Shown here piece after piece: positions 41,540 to 49,337 of a DNA stretch of 64,000 nt (position 1 is its first letter; each line of letters begins with the position of its first letter). The stretch lies in contig CADCHI010000017.1 of assembly GCA_902801165.1 (NCBI GenBank), forward strand, positions 62,001-126,000, written 5' to 3'. The translations under genes were made by a program, and so were the position numbers. The notes beneath the pieces were generated by a model, which had not been told where the DNA came from, did not search any database, and was given only the letters and a program-made list of their open reading frames with translations. The DNA is from an uncultured Eubacteriales bacterium. Its GTDB lineage: Bacteria > Bacillota > Clostridia > Christensenellales > Aristaeellaceae.

Positions 41540-42274
41540 TCAATCATTTCTCGGCGCCAGCATCCCGCCGACGGCGAAGCAGCGCCTCTCCCCGGCGAAG
41601 CCGCAGAAGGCGAACTGATCCCCGTTTCGGATCAGCTCCGTGCGCACGTCCGTCCCGGGGAGAATCTCCCCCTCGTAGCTGACGGTGAAGGCCGTCACCC
41701 GCCGGGAGGCCATCGCCCCGTGTCCCAGGGCGCTGCAGGCCCAGTCCAGGTACTTGGTGTTGTTCACGTGGCCGTTCACGTCGAAGTCGGCGTAGGGTGG
41801 CGTCATGAGGCGCGACTCCGCCTCCCCCTCCGGCAGCCGGACCGCACCCAGGGCGGGGCCGGTGGGCATGTCCCGGTTCTCGGGCAGGTGGGCCAGCACC
41901 ACGTCGCTGTTCACGATGCGCCGGGTGTTCAGGTCCAGCAGCACCCACAGGCTGTTGGCCGCGCCGATCTGCGTCCCCTCGGCGTCCCGGATGGCGTTCA
42001 CCCGGGGGAAGAACAGGTGCTTTGTCGGCAGGGGCCAGGTCTCCACCGAGATGGTCTCCCCCAGCCGAGGCACGCGGGTCAGCTCCACGCGGGTGCGGGA
42101 GAGCACCCAGGCGATGCCCAGGCCGTCCGTCACGTCCCGGCCGATGCCCAGCCGCGCGCAGTGGGCCGCCGCGGTCTCCTGCATGGCCTCCAGGATCGCC
42201 CCCGGCCGCCAGTCTCCATGCAGATCGCAGTGGCTGGTGCGCAGGGCGAAGCGCTCCGAATAGCTCTTTTCCAT
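41540..42274 (-). CDS. Acyl-ACP thioesterase
   Basis: Releases fatty acids from acyl carrier protein. 244 residues with two hotdog folds: residues 1-130 (AILEAMQETAAAHCARLGIG, then AWVLSRTRVELTRVPRLGE) and residues 150-244. The catalytic-type motif DFDVNGHVNNTKYLDW near 165-180 (Asp, Asn, His) is clear. Length and layout match clostridial FatA-like enzymes. Divergent from rarA. Confidence 0.88.
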   Translation of the reverse strand: MEKSYSERFALRTSHCDLHGDWRPGAILEAMQETAAAHCARLGIGRDVTDGLGIAWVLSRTRVELTRVPRLGETISVETWPLPTKHLFFPRVNAIRDAEGTQIGAANSLWVLLDLNTRRIVNSDVVLAHLPENRDMPTGPALGAVRLPEGEAESRLMTPPYADFDVNGHVNNTKYLDWACSALGHGAMASRRVTAFTVSYEGEILPGTDVRTELIRNGDQFAFCGFAGERRCFAVGGMLAPRND

Positions 42275-42339
42275 GGCTCTCCCTCTCCCTTCCTCTCAAT
42301 ACTCTACCACAAACCCGGCCCATGTTCAACCCCCGCCCC

Positions 42340-42368
42340 TTGAACTTGCGCGGCAATGGGACTATAAT
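42340..42368 (+). promoter_or_regulatory. rarA promoter
   Basis: TTGAAC (42340-42345) and TATAAT (42363-42368) with a 17-bp spacer, about 35 bp before the rarA start. Confidence 0.75.
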
Positions 42369-42400
42369 GAAGGCATTCCACCGCAGGAGGTTTCGCCCCC

Positions 42401-43726
42401 ATGGAGCAGATGTCGATGTTCGCAGATTCAGGTTCCCAGCCCCTGGCGGCGCGGCTGCGCCCGCAGACGCTGGAGGAGTTCGTCGGCCAGCGGCACCTGC
42501 TGGGCGAGGGCAAGGTGCTCCGGCGGCTGATCGAGGGCGACCAGGTGTCTTCCATGATCTTCTGGGGCCCGCCCGGCGTGGGCAAGACCACCCTGGCCCG
42601 CATCATCGCCCGCCGCACGAAGGCCGCCTTCATCGACTTCTCCGCCGTCACCAGCGGCATCAAGGAGATCCGCGGCGTGATGCAGCAGGCGGAGGACAAC
42701 CGCCGCTTCGGCGAGCGGACCATCGTGTTCGTGGACGAGATCCACCGCTTCAACAAGGCCCAGCAGGACGCCTTCCTCCCCTTCGTTGAGAAGGGCAGCA
42801 TCATACTGATCGGCGCCACTACGGAGAACCCCTCCTTCGAGGTCAACGCCGCGCTGCTGTCCCGCTGCAAGGTGTTCGTGCTCCGCGCGCTGGAGACGGA
42901 GGAGCTGACGGCGCTGCTGCGCCGGGCCCTCACGGACCCCCGGGGCTTTGGCGGCCAGGAGGTTCACCTGCCCGACGCCCTGCTGGCGCGCATCGCCGTG
43001 TTCGCCAACGGCGACGCCCGCGCCGCCCTCTCCACACTGGAGATGGCCGTGCTCAACGGCGAGCTGGACGCCTCCGGCGGCGTCACCGTGACCGAGGAGA
43101 CCCTGGCCCAGTGCACCTCCCGCAAGTCCCTGCTGTACGACAAGAGCGGCGAGGAGCACTACAACCTGATCTCCGCGCTGCACAAGTCCATGCGCAACTC
43201 CGACCCGGACGCCGCGGTATACTGGCTGGCCCGGATGCTGGAGGCCGGCGAGGACCCGATCTACATCGCCCGCCGCGTCACCCGCTTCGCCAGCGAGGAC
43301 GTGGGCCTGGCCGATCCCCGGGCGCTGGAGCAGGCCGTGGCCGCCTTCCAGGCCTGCCGGCTGATCGGCATGCCGGAGTGCAGCGTGCACCTGACTCAGG
43401 CGGTGGTCTACATGGCCCTGGCCCCCAAATCCAACGCCCTGTACGCCGCCTATGAGACCGCCCGCGCCGACGCCTCGAAGGAGGTCGCCGAGCCGGTGCC
43501 CCTCCATCTGCGCAACGCCGTCACCGGCCTGATGCGCCAGCTGGACTACGGCAAGGGCTACCAGTACGCCCACGACGCCGATGAAAAGCTGACCGCCATG
43601 CGCTGCCTGCCGGATTCCCTGGCCGGGAAGCGCTACTACCGCCCCGCCGGCCAGGGCGAGGAGGCCGAACTGGTCCGCCGCCTCGAGGCCATCGAGGCCT
43701 GGAAGGACGCCCACCGGGAGGAATGA
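42401..43726 (+). CDS. rarA: Replication-associated recombination protein A (RarA/MgsA)
   Basis: AAA+ ATPase acting at stalled replication forks, forming tetramers on single-stranded DNA. 441 residues: N-terminal MEQMSMFADSGSQPLAARLR, Walker A GPPGVGKTT at 56-64, Walker B FVDEIHRFNKAQQDAFL near 106, sensor 1 ATTENPSFEVN near 130. The C-terminal oligomerisation region contains SGEEHYNLISALHKSMRNSDP near 237 and ARRVTRFASEDVGLADPRAL near 285. AGGAGG lies upstream of the ATG. Confidence 0.95.
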   Translation: MEQMSMFADSGSQPLAARLRPQTLEEFVGQRHLLGEGKVLRRLIEGDQVSSMIFWGPPGVGKTTLARIIARRTKAAFIDFSAVTSGIKEIRGVMQQAEDNRRFGERTIVFVDEIHRFNKAQQDAFLPFVEKGSIILIGATTENPSFEVNAALLSRCKVFVLRALETEELTALLRRALTDPRGFGGQEVHLPDALLARIAVFANGDARAALSTLEMAVLNGELDASGGVTVTEETLAQCTSRKSLLYDKSGEEHYNLISALHKSMRNSDPDAAVYWLARMLEAGEDPIYIARRVTRFASEDVGLADPRALEQAVAAFQACRLIGMPECSVHLTQAVVYMALAPKSNALYAAYETARADASKEVAEPVPLHLRNAVTGLMRQLDYGKGYQYAHDADEKLTAMRCLPDSLAGKRYYRPAGQGEEAELVRRLEAIEAWKDAHREE

Positions 43727-43917
43727 GCTCCGGCAGGCGTCTCCTTAAAAATGAATGTCGGCGGGTCCCGAAGAACCCGCCGGCCCGGAAAGCGTCCCGC
43801 CTTCCGATCCTGTTCAACTCCAGCCGCTGCCGACAGGCGCAAGACCGCCGGCCCGCCAAAAACAAATGACGGCCCATTGCCGATGCGCAATGAACCGCGG
43901 TTCGTTCGGTCCTGGAA

Positions 43918-44124
43918 TTACAGGTCGACCTTGCCCTCAACTTCCTTGTTGACGACGTAATAGACCTTGGCTTCCTGGGGCTTCACGTAGATGTCCAGGG
44001 TCTGGATCTCGGTCAGCTTCCTGCCGGCATCCTTCCAGTCCTTCTTCACGTTCGCCTCGACGGCGCCCAGGTCGAATTCCTGTCCATCAAACTGCAAAAC
44101 CATCTGCTGATTGATCTTAGCCAT
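43918..44124 (-). CDS. Small conserved clostridial protein (DUF6465-like)
   Basis: 68 residues beginning MAKINQQMVLQFDGQEFDL, with a central LTEIQTLDIYVKPQEAKVYY and an acidic end; predicted as a small alpha/beta protein with no membrane segment. I recall similar short proteins in Clostridia under a DUF name, role unknown. Strong AGGAGG site and a TTGCAA/TATATT promoter support expression. Convergent with rarA; the 190-bp gap contains only a small GGCGGGT/ACCCGCC hairpin. Confidence 0.75.
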   Translation of the reverse strand: MAKINQQMVLQFDGQEFDLGAVEANVKKDWKDAGRKLTEIQTLDIYVKPQEAKVYYVVNKEVEGKVDL

Positions 44125-44180
44125 GATCGTTACCTCCTGTTGGAATCACTGCACCGCGCTTCCTGCGTGATGACGGGATC

Positions 44181-44209
44181 AATATAGCAAAATCAACGTA
44201 AATTTGCAA
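44181..44209 (-). promoter_or_regulatory. Promoter of the DUF6465-like gene
   Basis: TTGCAA (44204-44209) and TATATT (44181-44186), 17-bp spacer, in a 355-bp AT-rich divergent intergenic region that carries no gene. Confidence 0.7.
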
Positions 44210-44366
44210 GATTTTTCTTGTGAAATTGCACTTTTTAAAACTGTCAATCCTCACAAACGTTTTTGTACAAGCCGGTTTTATCGCCTGCCGTATTAAGAAA
44301 ATGGCATGATTTCGGGCAAAATGTTGCAAACGCCGTCCAATTGCCGCCGTTTTTGGGCCGTCGGCG

Positions 44367-44395
44367 TTGCGGCCGGCACAAAAATGCGCTATAAT
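44367..44395 (+). promoter_or_regulatory. Promoter of the ornithine cyclodeaminase-like gene
   Basis: TTGCGG (44367-44372) and TATAAT (44390-44395), 17-bp spacer, 85 bp before the start codon. Confidence 0.65.
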
Positions 44396-44479
44396 CATTC
44401 ATAATACCGCGCCGGCTCCACCGCGGTCCCCCGACCGGGATTCGCCGGGAGCGTCGGCGCCGAACGGGAGCGATGAATC

Positions 44480-45574
44480 ATGTCCTTCAAGCTGACCCCC
44501 TATACCCCGCCGGATTTCACCCAGCCCTTCCTGGCAGACGCGCCGGACGCCCGCCGACTGCCCGCGCCTCAGGACGGCGTGGTCCCCGACGGCTACCACG
44601 CCACCACTATCTTTCCGGAGTATTTCAAGGTAGATGGGCGCTGGCTGCTGGCCGAGGAAAGCCGCATGGACTGCGTGACCGTCTACCGGGAGGGCAGGGT
44701 CCACGTGGTGGAGTTCAGGAACATCCGCCGGGGCGACGAGGTGTTCGTCGGCCGCACCGAGGACGCCAGCGAGGGTATCTACGTCTATCCCCACGGCTTC
44801 CGGGAGGCGGAATCGGACAGCCGCGACGTGTTCGCCTTCCGCCAGGGCCGCTCCCGGGAGACCGCCTTCTCCATCGACTACGACCAGCTGTACGACCTGC
44901 TGCGCTACGAGCGCGACCACGGCAGCATCCTGTGGGTCATGGGGCCGGCCTGCGCCTTCGACCACGACGCCCGGGACGCCTTCGCCGGCCTGATCGCCGA
45001 GGGCTACGTCCACGGCCTGCTGGTGGGCAACGCCCTGGCCACCCACGACCTGGAGGGCGCCTGGCTGGGCACCGCCCTGGGCCAGGACATCTACACCCAG
45101 CGCAGCCGCCCCATGGGCCACTACAACCACCTGGACACGCTGAACCGGGTGCGCCGCCACGGCTCCATCGCCCGCTTCATCGAGGCGGAGGGCATCGACA
45201 ACGGCATCATTTACAGCTGCGTGCGCCACAACATCCCCTTCGTGCTGGGGGGCTCCATCCGGGACGACGGACCCCTGCCGGAGATCCACGGCGACGTGTA
45301 CGACGCCCAGAACGCCATGCGCGACTGCGTGCGCAGGGCCACTACGGTCATCTGCATGGCCTCCACGCTGCACACCATCGCCACCGGCAACATGACGCCC
45401 TCCTTCCGGGTGATGCCGGACGGCACCGTCCGCCAGGTCTACTTCTACAGCGTGGACATCTCGGAATTTGCGGTGAACAAGCTGGGCGACCGGGGCAGCC
45501 TCTCCGCCCGCAGCATCGTGACCAACGCCCAGGACTTCATCGTCAACGTCTACAAGGGCGTCCACCGCGCCTGA
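44480..45574 (+). CDS. Archaeal-type ornithine cyclodeaminase-like protein (LOR/SDH, AgrE C-terminal family)
   Basis: 364 residues. The C-terminal two thirds resemble the methanogen ornithine cyclodeaminase and the AgrE/ArgZ C-terminal domain: WVMGPACAFDHDARDAF near 153, VGNALATHDLEGAWLGTALG near 183, RVRRHGSIARFIEAEGIDNG near 221 and LGGSIRDDGPLPEIHGDV near 255. Those enzymes use NAD to turn ornithine into proline and ammonia. Residues 1-130 form a beta-rich domain of the same family. No arginine-pathway gene is adjacent, so the substrate is inferred. It is monocistronic with a GGGAG-type site. Confidence 0.68.
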   Translation: MSFKLTPYTPPDFTQPFLADAPDARRLPAPQDGVVPDGYHATTIFPEYFKVDGRWLLAEESRMDCVTVYREGRVHVVEFRNIRRGDEVFVGRTEDASEGIYVYPHGFREAESDSRDVFAFRQGRSRETAFSIDYDQLYDLLRYERDHGSILWVMGPACAFDHDARDAFAGLIAEGYVHGLLVGNALATHDLEGAWLGTALGQDIYTQRSRPMGHYNHLDTLNRVRRHGSIARFIEAEGIDNGIIYSCVRHNIPFVLGGSIRDDGPLPEIHGDVYDAQNAMRDCVRRATTVICMASTLHTIATGNMTPSFRVMPDGTVRQVYFYSVDISEFAVNKLGDRGSLSARSIVTNAQDFIVNVYKGVHRA

Positions 45575-45741
45575 TCGGCGTTCCGCGTCTCTCCGAGAGG
45601 TCATTTTCCCGCCTCTTCGCGGGAAAACGCGCCATATCCAACAATATGCCCTTTCCCCGCGGGATGCCGCGCAAACCATGCTCTCTCGCCTGGAATGACA
45701 ACAATTGACCATGCCTGTCGCAACCAACGAGCAACCCATTG

Positions 45742-45770
45742 TTGAAACTACGTTACGGCCCCGTTATAAT
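45742..45770 (+). promoter_or_regulatory. Promoter of the AraC-family gene
   Basis: TTGAAA (45742-45747) and TATAAT (45765-45770), 17-bp spacer, about 90 bp before the start codon. Confidence 0.7.
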
Positions 45771-45862
45771 AATGGCACAGGGCGTTTCGTCCATCGGCAT
45801 CACCGCCAACATGGCTCAGGCGGAATGATGGGCCCAACGCCGACCGAGGAGGATGAAGAAGC

Positions 45863-46768
45863 ATGGACAACAATGCGTCGAAGGCGCTGGCCCCGTCCCG
45901 AAGCCGCTTCCCGGACGGGTTTCGCATCATGCGGGGCAAGCACGAGTACGTCACCTACATTGAGCACGCCTCCCTGCGCATCTGGTATTCGGACATCCCC
46001 TGGCACTTTGAGAGCCACACCCACTCCGCCGTGGAGATCATCATGCCGCTGAAGGGCGAGGTCGTCTACACCCTGCCGGAGCGCGTCTACCGCGTCCAGG
46101 CGGACGAGGCGCTGATCGTGCCGCCGGAGCACGCCCATGACCTGGTCATGGAGGAGGGCAGTTCCCGCTATCTGCTGCTGTTCGAGCCGGACAGCATCTT
46201 CGGCATGCGGGACATGCAGTTGATCAGCTGCCTGCTCAAGAGCCCCATCTACATCACCGGCCAGCCCGCCTTCCAGGAGAAGGTCCGCCAGCTGCTGACG
46301 CAGACCGTGGAGTGCTACGAGCGCAAGGACCCCCTGTGGAACTCCCTGTGCTATTCCTACCTGCTGCAGATGTACGTGCTGATCGGCCAGCACTACGCCC
46401 AGCAGGGCTTCCAGCACGACGCCGGCCAGCGGCGGATAGACCCGGAGATCGTGGACAGCGCCCGCCTGTACATCGACCAGAACTTCACCCGGGACATCTC
46501 CCTCAGCGACGTCAGCGCCTTCACCGGCTTTTCGAAGTACTACTTCTCCCGCATCTTCAAGCAGCAGCTGGGTACCTCCTTCTCGGAGTACCTGCGCCAG
46601 AAGCGGCTCTCCATGGCCGAGGACCAGCTGATCCACTCCCGCACGCCCATCCAGGAGATCGCCATCAACGCCGGCTTCGGCAGCATCGCCACCTTCAACC
46701 GGGTCTTCCGGGAGGCCAGGAACTGCTCCCCCTCCAAATACCGGGAGATCTACGGCGACTACATCTGA
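45863..46768 (+). CDS. AraC-family transcriptional regulator with cupin sensor domain
   Basis: 301 residues. An N-terminal cupin (residues about 40-130; HTHSAVEIIMPLKGEVVYTL then VPPEHAHDLVME) senses a ligand, and the C-terminal pair of helix-turn-helix motifs (residues about 200-300) binds DNA: SLSDVSAFTGFSKYYFSRIF and IQEIAINAGFGSIATFNRVF. This layout is typical of sugar-utilisation activators. GAGGAGG lies before the ATG. No target operon is adjacent. Confidence 0.9.
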   Translation: MDNNASKALAPSRSRFPDGFRIMRGKHEYVTYIEHASLRIWYSDIPWHFESHTHSAVEIIMPLKGEVVYTLPERVYRVQADEALIVPPEHAHDLVMEEGSSRYLLLFEPDSIFGMRDMQLISCLLKSPIYITGQPAFQEKVRQLLTQTVECYERKDPLWNSLCYSYLLQMYVLIGQHYAQQGFQHDAGQRRIDPEIVDSARLYIDQNFTRDISLSDVSAFTGFSKYYFSRIFKQQLGTSFSEYLRQKRLSMAEDQLIHSRTPIQEIAINAGFGSIATFNRVFREARNCSPSKYREIYGDYI

Positions 46769-46786
46769 CCGCCGCGGCGGCACATA

Positions 46787-46821
46787 AAACAGCCTCTGGC
46801 GAGAACGTCGGCGGCTGTTTT
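46787..46821 (+). terminator. Terminator of the AraC-family gene
   Basis: AAACAGCC (46787-46794) with GGCTGTTTT (46813-46821), 20 bp past the stop, with a further T-run downstream. Confidence 0.6.
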
Positions 46822-46869
46822 GCGTTTGCTGGTTTTTTTGCTCTTCACGGAAACTTGGGAGAATTGAGA

Positions 46870-47025
46870 GCCCCTCTCCGCCCTTAACGCTTCGCTACGC
46901 CTTCGGCCACGGGCACCTCTCCCCCTCACGGGGGCGAGGCAAGGCTATCTCAGTGCTTGGCTCGCCCCCCGACGGGGGGGAGAGCTGGCAGCCGTAGGCT
47001 GACTGAGAGGGGGATTCCCCAAGAA
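46870..47025. repeat. GC-rich dispersed intergenic repeat block
   Basis: Contains CCCTCTCCGCCC, GAGGCAAGGCTATCTCAG, GGGGGGGAGAGCTGGCAGCC and GACTGAGAGGGGGATTCCCC, the last two being parts of imperfect hairpins. Building blocks are shared with 28.9-29.05, 40.65 and 52.63 kb. Fills most of the 335-bp gap before rpsR. Confidence 0.7.
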
Positions 47026-47054
47026 AACGTAAAGAACACGTTTTTTCAACGACT

Positions 47055-47089
47055 TGAGGCCCCTTCCACACGGGAAGGGGCCTCATTTT
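47055..47089. terminator. Hairpin at the 3' end of the rpsF-ssb-rpsR operon
   Basis: 13-bp perfect stem TGAGGCCCCTTCC/GGAAGGGGCCTCA. TTTT follows on the plus strand and AAAA-rich sequence on the other, so it could work bidirectionally. Confidence 0.6.
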
Positions 47090-47103
47090 CATCACATATA
47101 TGA

Positions 47104-47358
47104 TCAGTCGGACACGTAGGGCATCAGGGCGATGGTACGGGCACGCTTGATGGCCGTAGACAGCTGACGCTGATGCTTCGCGCAGGTGCCGGTCATGCGG
47201 CGGGGCAGAATCTTGCCGCGCTCGCTGGTGAAACGGCGGAGCCTGGCCACATCCTTGTAATCAATGTGCTGAATCTTGTCTACGCAGAACGCGCAGACCT
47301 TCCTGCGCGGCTTGCGGCCGCGGGGACGGCGAATGCGCTCGCCTCTCTCTTCAGACAT
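47104..47358 (-). CDS. rpsR: 30S ribosomal protein S18
   Basis: 84 residues; the conserved core [20 protein letters not shown] and [17 protein letters not shown] is intact. KVCAFC at residues 20-25 gives a CxxC pair, as in zinc-containing S18 variants. The ATG at 47358 has AGGAGG upstream. Third gene of the canonical rpsF-ssb-rpsR operon; the 106-bp gap to ssb is longer than usual but holds nothing recognisable. Confidence 0.95.
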   Translation of the reverse strand: MSEERGERIRRPRGRKPRRKVCAFCVDKIQHIDYKDVARLRRFTSERGKILPRRMTGTCAKHQRQLSTAIKRARTIALMPYVSD

Positions 47359-47464
47359 GTTCCTGTTCCTCCTTTTCGGATATAAGGGGATGCCTCGGGG
47401 CATTCCCAAAGAAGAATTTGCCGTGGCAATGCCACAGGCCGGAAGGACCGACGCTTCAGGCTGC

Positions 47465-47899
47465 TCAGAAGGGCAGCTCGTCGTCGTCGACCTCGGTGAA
47501 GTCGTTCATCGCAGGGGCTGCGGGCCGTGCGGGCGGGGGCGTCGGGCCGTTGTCGCGGGGACGCGGGGCTCCGGCAGCCTCGTCGCGGCTGCCCACGGCT
47601 TCGATATTTTCGGCGATGATCTCGGTCACATAGCGCTTGGAGCCGTCCTGCGCATCATAGGAACGGTTCTGGATGCTGCCTTCCACCGCAACCCTGCGCC
47701 CCTTGGCGAGGTACCGGTTGCAGAAGTCGGCGGTCTGGCGCCATGCGATCACGGTAAAGAAGTCCGCCTCGCGCACGCCCTGCTGGTTGGCAAAGCGGCG
47801 CTGCACAGCAATGCGGAAGGTCGACTGGGAGATTCCGCTCTGCGTGGTGCGGGCCTCGGGATCATTCGCGAGGTTACCGATCAGGATGACTTTGTTCAT
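47465..47899 (-). CDS. ssb: Single-stranded DNA-binding protein
   Basis: 144 residues: OB fold in residues 1-105 ([19 protein letters not shown], then [20 protein letters not shown] and [15 protein letters not shown]), a Pro/Ala-rich linker, and the acidic protein-interaction tip DDDELPF at the very C-terminus. Located between rpsF and rpsR as in most Firmicutes. Confidence 0.95.
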   Translation of the reverse strand: MNKVILIGNLANDPEARTTQSGISQSTFRIAVQRRFANQQGVREADFFTVIAWRQTADFCNRYLAKGRRVAVEGSIQNRSYDAQDGSKRYVTEIIAENIEAVGSRDEAAGAPRPRDNGPTPPPARPAAPAMNDFTEVDDDELPF

Positions 47900-47927
47900 A
47901 CTTCACACCATCCTTTGTGGGACGCTG

Positions 47928-48374
47928 TTATTCGGCCTCAGACTCGGGCTTTTCGTCGTCGACGACCTCAGCAGCGGGCGCTTCGGCAGCGGGAGCTTCC
48001 TCGGTGGCAGCCACGGGCGCCTCGGCGGCGGAAGCAGCGGCCTCACGGGCGGCGTAGGGACGCAGCGGCTCGCGCTTGGCGGGCAGTTCGCCCTCGTAGC
48101 GCACGGTCAGGTAACGCAGCACGCTGTCGGAAATCTGCATGTTACGCTCGATTTCGCGGGGCAGATCGGCGGGCGCCTTGATGTACATCAGCACATAGTA
48201 GCCCTCGGTCTTATACTGGATGGCATAGGCCAGGCGGCGCTTGCCCCACTCGTCTACGCGATCCACCTCACCGCCATTCTTCTTCACGAGTTCGGAAAAA
48301 CGGTTGATCAGCTCGGTCCTGGCGCTGTCTTCCAGCGTAGGATCGATGACGTACATGACTTCATACTGGTTCAT
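47928..48374 (-). CDS. rpsF: 30S ribosomal protein S6 with acidic C-terminal extension
   Basis: Residues 1-95 are ordinary S6 (MNQYEVMYVIDPTLEDSART, GGEVDRVDEWGKRRLAYAI). Residues about 98-148 are an Ala/Glu/Pro-rich acidic tail not found in the basic S6 fold. The ATG at 48374 follows AGGAGGTG; a frame opening 11 codons earlier lacks a site. First gene of the operon, with promoter TTGTCC/TATAAT. Confidence 0.94.
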   Translation of the reverse strand: MNQYEVMYVIDPTLEDSARTELINRFSELVKKNGGEVDRVDEWGKRRLAYAIQYKTEGYYVLMYIKAPADLPREIERNMQISDSVLRYLTVRYEGELPAKREPLRPYAAREAAASAAEAPVAATEEAPAAEAPAAEVVDDEKPESEAE

Positions 48375-48442
48375 GTTCTTTTTCACCTCCTTATGGACTT
48401 CGGCCACGGCCGGTTAACCGTGGCAAGGATGCGCCAACAGTT

Positions 48443-48471
48443 ATTATACAACAAAACGCGGTATCGGACAA
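48443..48471 (-). promoter_or_regulatory. Promoter of rpsF-ssb-rpsR
   Basis: TTGTCC (48466-48471) and TATAAT (48443-48448) on the minus strand, 17-bp spacer. Confidence 0.72.
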
Positions 48472-48522
48472 GCAAACATTGTGAAAAGTTTTGGATATTT
48501 GACCGGCGAATTCCGTTCCAGA

Positions 48523-49260
48523 CTATTGCGGGTGCCGCTCGCACCAGGCCCCGATGGCCCGGGAGGCGAAGTCCGCCGTTCCGGGGCCGCCGGCGGCGTC
48601 GATGTTCTCGGCAAAGCGGCCCTCCCCGGCGTACAGCGCGCCGAGGCTGCGCAGGATCTGGGGCGTGCAGTCGTAGTAGTGCCGGGTGATGTAGTCCCGG
48701 AGCCGCTCCACCAGCGCCTGGGCCCGCTCGCCGTCGGCGGGCTCCCCCGGCTGGGGGTGGAACTGCGCCAGCAGCGCCATCAGGCCCTCGCCCAGCGCCT
48801 TCTCGTCCGCGCGGCTGCGGCCCTTGCGCTTGCCCTCGTATTCCTTCCAGGCCGGGGTGCTCTCCCAGCTGCGCCGCGCCTCGGCGGCGTATTCGTCGAT
48901 CTTCGTCGTATCAAACGGTTCAAAACTCATATGGCTCATTCCTCTCAAGAGTAGTCCGCTGGCCAGCGTGATCAGGTTGTCCAGGTGCTCGCGGCGCAGC
49001 TTCAACAGCTCGACCTGCTGCTCCAGGGCCCGGTTCCGGTCGAAGGACGGGCTGTCCAGTATGCGCCCGATGTCCTTCAGCGGGAATTGCAGCTCCCGGA
49101 ACAGCAGGATCAGCTGCAGCCGCTCCAGCGATCCGTCATCGTACAGCCGATAGCCCGCCTCCGACAGCGCCGCGGGCTTCAGCAGCCCGATGCTGTCGTA
49201 ATGGTGGAGCGTCCGCACGCTCACGCCGGTCTTTTCGCTGACCTCGTGTACCGTCATCAT
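48523..49260 (-). CDS. MerR-family regulator with TipAS ligand-binding domain
   Basis: 245 residues. N-terminal winged helix of MerR type (VHEVSEKTGVSVRTLHHYDS then GLLKPAALSEAGYRLYDD), a dimerisation coiled coil (residues 75-110), then a TipAS domain (residues about 125-245) with W in RRSWESTPAWKEYEGK and the closing GTADFASRAIGAWCER. TipA-like proteins bind thiopeptide-type or other drugs and activate multidrug genes or their own promoter. Two ATGs in tandem follow GGAGG-like sequence. Confidence 0.88.
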   Translation of the reverse strand: MMTVHEVSEKTGVSVRTLHHYDSIGLLKPAALSEAGYRLYDDGSLERLQLILLFRELQFPLKDIGRILDSPSFDRNRALEQQVELLKLRREHLDNLITLASGLLLRGMSHMSFEPFDTTKIDEYAAEARRSWESTPAWKEYEGKRKGRSRADEKALGEGLMALLAQFHPQPGEPADGERAQALVERLRDYITRHYYDCTPQILRSLGALYAGEGRFAENIDAAGGPGTADFASRAIGAWCERHPQ

Positions 49261-49337
49261 CTCTCCGTGCCTCCCTTCAAGCGCCTCGCTTCAAGGGGAT
49301 CATACACCCTGACGTTGCGTGAGAGTCAAGCCCTTTA

